The position numbers were made by a program, and so were the translations under genes. From WRGT01 sp942493035 (GTDB taxonomy: Bacteria; Spirochaetota; UBA4802; UBA5550), in NCBI GenBank assembly GCA_942493035.1, contig OW818666.1:248001-312000 (forward strand): a stretch of 64,000 nucleotides of DNA, given 5' to 3'. How positions within the stretch are numbered: the stretch's first letter is position 1; every line of letters starts with the position of its first letter. Positions 60,931 through 64,000 of the stretch are shown here, one piece after another. The notes beneath the pieces are model-generated. The model did no database searches. It was not told where the DNA came from and was given only the letters and a program-made list of their open reading frames with translations.

Positions 60931-61980
60931 TTACAAATCTAATGAAAGCTGTTCAAGAATATAATTCTGATAATGTGTAATCATGCCGATGTATTCCCCG
61001 CCTATATTTAAATAGAATTTTTTAGCTGAATCTTCTGTTAATCTGAGGGTGTAATTTTCAGTTGAAGGGGGAGTCATATCGCTGTTAAGTTCCGGATTAT
61101 ATTTTTTTATCTCATCTATGTCTATATCGTATTTTTCAGAGAGCTGACTGATATTCATCTGATAGTTCAGCTTGACATTCTCCGTTTTCTCTTTCTCCGG
61201 AACATTAATCTCTTTTTCAATATGGAATAATCTCTGGTTATTGTAAATAATTACAAATGCGGCATATCTTGGAACATATTCCGATGTCTCCTTTTTTAAA
61301 GTCCCGGATTGAATCAGTTCCCATATATCTTTTGAACCTGACTTATTCATAGCTCTCATCACCTGGCCTTCTCCTCCATTGTATGCGGCAAGAGCAAGAT
61401 CCCATGATTTTAAAGTGCTGTGGAGATATCGTAAATGTCTTATTGCAGCTTCAGTGGATTTTTCAATATCGCGCCTTTCATCAACCCATCTGTTACTCTT
61501 GAGGTCAAAGTGTACTGCTGTTCCTGCGATGAACTGCCACAATCCTACAGCATTGCTTTTTGAAACTGCCAACGGATCAAAACCGCTTTCAAGAAGAGGG
61601 AGCAGGGCTATCTCCGAAGGGATATCCGGATTATTTCTCATTACTTCATTGAGTATATCCATATAGATATAGGATCGTTCAATCGATTTTATCAGATATT
61701 CTCTTCCTGAAGTTAGGTAGATGTATATGTATTTTCGAACTTCTTCATTTCTGCACAGCGACAGGTCTTCAATCGATTCGAATAATTCTTTATCCTCAAG
61801 TCCCGGGAGGTAGAGTGTATGTTTTTCCGGATCAATATTTTTTACTCTCTGAAGTCCGGATTCAGAGAAGCTGCTTTCTGAGATTAGAGAAATGAATCCT
61901 GTGGAGAAAACCCGTTTGTTGTATCCAATCAGAAGAATCAGGGTAAGAACCGCAGCAAAGGCAAAACTAAAGTATTTCAA
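60931..61980 (-). CDS. Membrane-anchored lytic transglycosylase (SLT domain)
   Basis: 349 aa. A membrane segment or signal (about 1-20) precedes the SLT domain: catalytic E131 in LLPLLESGFDPLAVSKSNAVGLWQF, then ALAAYNGGEGQVMRA and YVPRYAAFVIIYN. The last about 80 residues look like a LysM remnant (MNISQLSEKYDIDIDEIKKYN). It cleaves peptidoglycan glycan strands, MltD-like. A TTG start is used (GAGGA upstream). The convergent small gene ends 33 bp away. Confidence 0.85.
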   Translation of the reverse strand: MKYFSFAFAAVLTLILLIGYNKRVFSTGFISLISESSFSESGLQRVKNIDPEKHTLYLPGLEDKELFESIEDLSLCRNEEVRKYIYIYLTSGREYLIKSIERSYIYMDILNEVMRNNPDIPSEIALLPLLESGFDPLAVSKSNAVGLWQFIAGTAVHFDLKSNRWVDERRDIEKSTEAAIRHLRYLHSTLKSWDLALAAYNGGEGQVMRAMNKSGSKDIWELIQSGTLKKETSEYVPRYAAFVIIYNNQRLFHIEKEINVPEKEKTENVKLNYQMNISQLSEKYDIDIDEIKKYNPELNSDMTPPSTENYTLRLTEDSAKKFYLNIGGEYIGMITHYQNYILEQLSLDL

Positions 61981-62204
61981 AACTTTTCCTCAAATAGTAT
62001 TTTTATTTTTTGGACAAGTCTTAATACTGATAGTTCCTGACAACTTTTTTTTTGCAGTATAAGTTGACATAAGTCTGAATGTGTTCAGTTGAGCATGGTT
62101 TATTCGCAATTATTTTTATAAAATATTCTCATTTAAATATGTTAATTATAAACAAAAATATCTTTTTTTCATTTTTTATCCAAGCTGGCTAAAAAAGTAA
62201 GAAC

Positions 62205-62272
62205 TCATAGACTGGTTAAAAATCGCTCTCCGCCGCGCCGGTGGCGCGGTGGAGTTATAATGCCGCTGGCTG
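62205..62272. repeat. Family A hairpin repeat
   Basis: Core CTCCGCCGCGCC, loop GGT, GGCGCGGTGGAG (62228-62254) with an ACTGGTTAAAAATC left flank. Confidence 0.7.
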
Positions 62273-62290
62273 CAGCGGTTATTTGTTTTT

Positions 62291-62420
62291 TGGTAGCAAA
62301 TTATTTTCGGGGGTGCGTATGCTCCGCATACGCTGAAATGGGGGATTACGGGGGCGCTGCCCCCGTAATCCCCATTTCAGGCGCAGCGCGAAGCGCTGCG
62401 CCTCCAAAAATAAACCGCCA
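62291..62420 (+). mobile_element. MITE-like family B, full copy 2
   Basis: 130 bp, TGGTAGCAAATTATTTTCGG to AATAAACCGCCA, near-identical to 51391-51522. It has the same central palindromes (TACGGGGGCGCTGCCCCCGTA). Confidence 0.8.
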
Positions 62421-62508
62421 CCTTTGTTTTTGATCTCTGTTCTAAAAAAAAGAGTTGTAATTACAGGAAATATATAAAAATATTCAGAGATTATAAAGGT
62501 TTGGAAAT

Positions 62509-63393
62509 ATGAATAAAATTGAGATACTATATTTTACCGATAATAAAGATGGAGAAAGCCTTGCCGCAAGAGTGGGGCAGATGGGTGTATCGGTAACAGT
62601 TTGTGATTTTAATGACGTTGAGAAAATCGCTGCAGATAGAACAGATTACTGTGTGCTTATTTTTGATATGGTTAAAAAGAAGCCGGAGGATCTTATAAAA
62701 TATCTTTCCGAGATAAAACCTATACAGAATATAATAAAACTTATCATTACTGAAAACAAGGATATTGAAGGTGTCTTCTTTAATGCTGTTCATATTCTCA
62801 ATCTTGAATTTATTATAAAGCCTGTTGATGAGAGAAGCTTTATGCTTCTACTGGAGAAAACTCTCCTGGTGGAAAAATACAGACAGCTTATGAAACTGAT
62901 TTCAGACGAATCGGAATCGCGTATAGATGTCCTTGAGTGCATGCTTAATATTAAAAGAAAAGATATGTATGATGAAGGGACAGAGAAAGAGATCTTTATA
63001 AAAATCCTCGACTTTGAAAAAAAGCTTATGGAAGAGCATCTTAATCTTAATGAGTCTATACGTAATATTGCTCTTTATAGAAATAATGAATTTATTGCGC
63101 TTAAAGATCGAATTAAGGCAGAGGAGATGCTTAATGAACTCCGGCGGGAGGAGCTCATTAATGCCAACAGGATTATTGAAGCGCAGGAATCTCTTATAGA
63201 ATACTCTGCCCGTGAACTTATTGAAACAAAAAAAATTATGAATGCGCGTGATAATGTCGAAGAGTTAAGTAGAGCAGAGGCCATGGGACTTCATACAGAG
63301 CTTAAAAGACTCAAAGATGAGAAGAAGAAGCTTGAGGGTAAGATTGATACGTTAATGACTGGATTCTCAAACAGCGGTAATTCCGCCAAGTAA
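62509..63393 (+). CDS. Receiver-like domain fused to a long coiled coil
   Basis: 294 aa. The N-terminal about 120 residues have receiver-domain topology: LIFDM supplies a candidate phospho-acceptor Asp, LIIT a Thr and FIIKPVDE the Lys-Pro. The acidic pair near the start is not clear (YFTDNKDG), so phosphorylation is uncertain. Residues about 125-290 form coiled coil (LKDRIKAEEMLNELRREELI, ELKRLKDEKKKLEGKIDTLM). No output domain is seen, so it may act through protein binding. AAAGG precedes the ATG. Confidence 0.6.
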   Translation: MNKIEILYFTDNKDGESLAARVGQMGVSVTVCDFNDVEKIAADRTDYCVLIFDMVKKKPEDLIKYLSEIKPIQNIIKLIITENKDIEGVFFNAVHILNLEFIIKPVDERSFMLLLEKTLLVEKYRQLMKLISDESESRIDVLECMLNIKRKDMYDEGTEKEIFIKILDFEKKLMEEHLNLNESIRNIALYRNNEFIALKDRIKAEEMLNELRREELINANRIIEAQESLIEYSARELIETKKIMNARDNVEELSRAEAMGLHTELKRLKDEKKKLEGKIDTLMTGFSNSGNSAK

Positions 63394-63394
63394 A

Positions 63395-63500
63395 GGGCCG
63401 CAGACCCTTTATAATCCACGCAACGGATTGTTGCGGATAGACAACTCACCGGATAGAGTCGAAACAGGTTCTCTTCGGTTCTCAAAACGGAGTTTTTTGA
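63395..63500. other. GC hairpin-rich gap
   Basis: AGGGCCGCAGACCCTTTATAATCC and GGTTCTCAAAACGGAGTTTTTTGAGCCG, two small palindromic stretches that may terminate the receiver gene. No coding. Confidence 0.4.
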
Positions 63501-63540
63501 GCCGTCTTAAATTAAATAATAATATGTAAGTGAGTTTTTG

Positions 63541-63813
63541 ATGGAATGGGAAAAAATATTAGTAGATTCAGTTAAAGATGGAGTTATTAAAGAACTTTAT
63601 CTTCGAAAGCTCCCTGTTTTAAAGCAGGTCGAGAACTGGAAAAAAGTGGAGCTCATCGGCTGGATAGATCATCAGATGAAGCATACATATTATAAGGGGG
63701 GACTTGTTAAACTTAATGGGAAACTCTATTTTGTACAGGATAAAACCATCAAAGCTCTTCAGGAGTTTATGAACTGGAATTTTCCTGTAAAAATAAAAGT
63801 AACAACAGACTAA
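63541..63813 (+). CDS. Small hypothetical protein
   Basis: 90 aa, soluble, helix-rich (MEWEKILVDSVKDGVIKELY, LKQVENWKKVELIGWIDHQM) with a beta-like end (GGLVKLNGKLYFVQDKTIKALQEF). The ATG at 63541 is used over a TTG at 63538. A GTGAG precedes it. No family was recognised. It converges with a gene running in from the right edge, overlapping by four bases. Confidence 0.5.
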   Translation: MEWEKILVDSVKDGVIKELYLRKLPVLKQVENWKKVELIGWIDHQMKHTYYKGGLVKLNGKLYFVQDKTIKALQEFMNWNFPVKIKVTTD

Positions 63814-64000
63814 TCGTTCTCTTCGAAAATAGTAATTACTGCATCGAATTTTTTTGAAAATTTTACCACCACATCAATGGAATCTTTGTCGAGTATCGCG
63901 TAGTTCTCTGATATACGGGTCATGATAGTTTTTGACGATGAGCTGTATAATATCTCATCTATAAAGCTGCCGTGACTTGTATGAAGCAGAATAGGTCTCG
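63810..64000 (-). CDS. Unrecognised protein, C-terminal part only (cut by window edge)
   Basis: An open frame of 63 codons read leftwards from the right edge to a TAG at 63812-63810. The visible end has PILLHTSHGSFIDEIL and NYAILDKDSIDVVVKFSKKF. It overlaps the stop of the preceding plus-strand gene by three bases. The family cannot be named from this piece; the whole gene is outside the window. Confidence 0.5.
   Translation of the reverse strand, partial: RPILLHTSHGSFIDEILYSSSSKTIMTRISENYAILDKDSIDVVVKFSKKFDAVITIFEEND

Larger units (their letters stand above)
61981..62508. other. Large intergenic region with two repeat elements
   Basis: A 528-bp gap between the transglycosylase and receiver genes. 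It holds a family A copy (62205-62272) and the second full family B copy (62291-62420). No gene is seen. Confidence 0.55.

Noticed and set aside
60707..60931. Minus-strand frame across the C11 tract
   Set aside because: It is the complement of the small plus-strand gene with a consensus promoter, and the C tract gives only Gly residues.
1..64000. CRISPR array, prophage, intact insertion sequence or rRNA operon
   Set aside because: No regularly spaced direct repeats, integrase, transposase or phage structural genes, and no rRNA signature were seen. Repeats are dispersed hairpins, not arrays.

Overview
The window looks like a chromosomal stretch of a low-GC, AT-rich, didermic, motile, probably anaerobic or microaerobic bacterium, most likely a member of the Spirochaetota. 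The main pointers are a FlgF/FlgG-type basal-body rod protein with a spirochaete-like FPEMLIRR stretch cotranscribed with murA, many lipoproteins with relaxed lipoboxes, OmpA and TolC outer-membrane proteins, a Cache chemoreceptor, an RsbU-type phosphatase, and frequent TTG/GTG starts. The taxon is inferred from gene content; no rRNA is present to confirm it.

Layout. 1-9988: the N-terminal end of an aspartokinase gene (minus strand), an SH3/M23 endopeptidase, a ferritin-VIT1 iron exporter, an outer-membrane barrel with two lipoproteins, a convergent coiled-coil lipoprotein/OmpA pair, a phosphoribosyltransferase, and a plsC/DUF362 ferredoxin pair. 10281-14597: a thioredoxin-reductase-like flavoprotein and a two-CxxC disulfide oxidoreductase, then two permeases and a lipoprotein binding protein of a polar amino-acid ABC importer with no ATPase in the window. 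14608-17246: small genes (YgjP-like protease, CsgG-like lipoprotein, Ig-like protein, YbaN). 17612-21562: an ECF sigma factor, a membrane anti-sigma factor, a caspase-barrel fusion and a stand-alone paralogous barrel; this is the most unusual module. 21912-28883: a sensor kinase, a CsgG-like protein, TolC under a TetR regulator with a perfect 25-bp palindromic operator, and a STAS protein. 28970-34292: gpmI, a TPR protein, mobB/mobA, purF and tRNA-Trp. 34463-44278: an exonuclease, a hicAB toxin-antitoxin pair, a nucleotidyltransferase, a phosphoesterase, a MATE pump, DUF2461 and UPF0316 proteins, a Ste24-like protease and an RsbU-type phosphatase. 44743-57818: a SWIM-SNF2 helicase and two large paralogous AMP-ligase/ACP/acyltransferase fusions on either side of a chemoreceptor. 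57819-64000: flgF-murA-tatA, a small gene with an 11-C tract behind a consensus promoter, a lytic transglycosylase, a receiver/coiled-coil protein and two small or partial genes.

The intergenic spaces are unusually rich in repeats. A GC-rich hairpin family (CTCCGCCGCGCC-type stems) occurs about a dozen times. A larger MITE-like element occurs as two full copies and one deletion derivative. Several two- or three-copy families are also present. No CRISPR array, prophage or intact insertion sequence was found. Most genes are single or in two- to three-gene units. The recurring themes are envelope biogenesis and remodelling (PlsC, acyl-ACP ligases, M23, transglycosylase, MurA, OmpA, TolC), surface-stress signalling (ECF/anti-sigma, sensor kinase, PP2C/STAS) and redox or iron handling.
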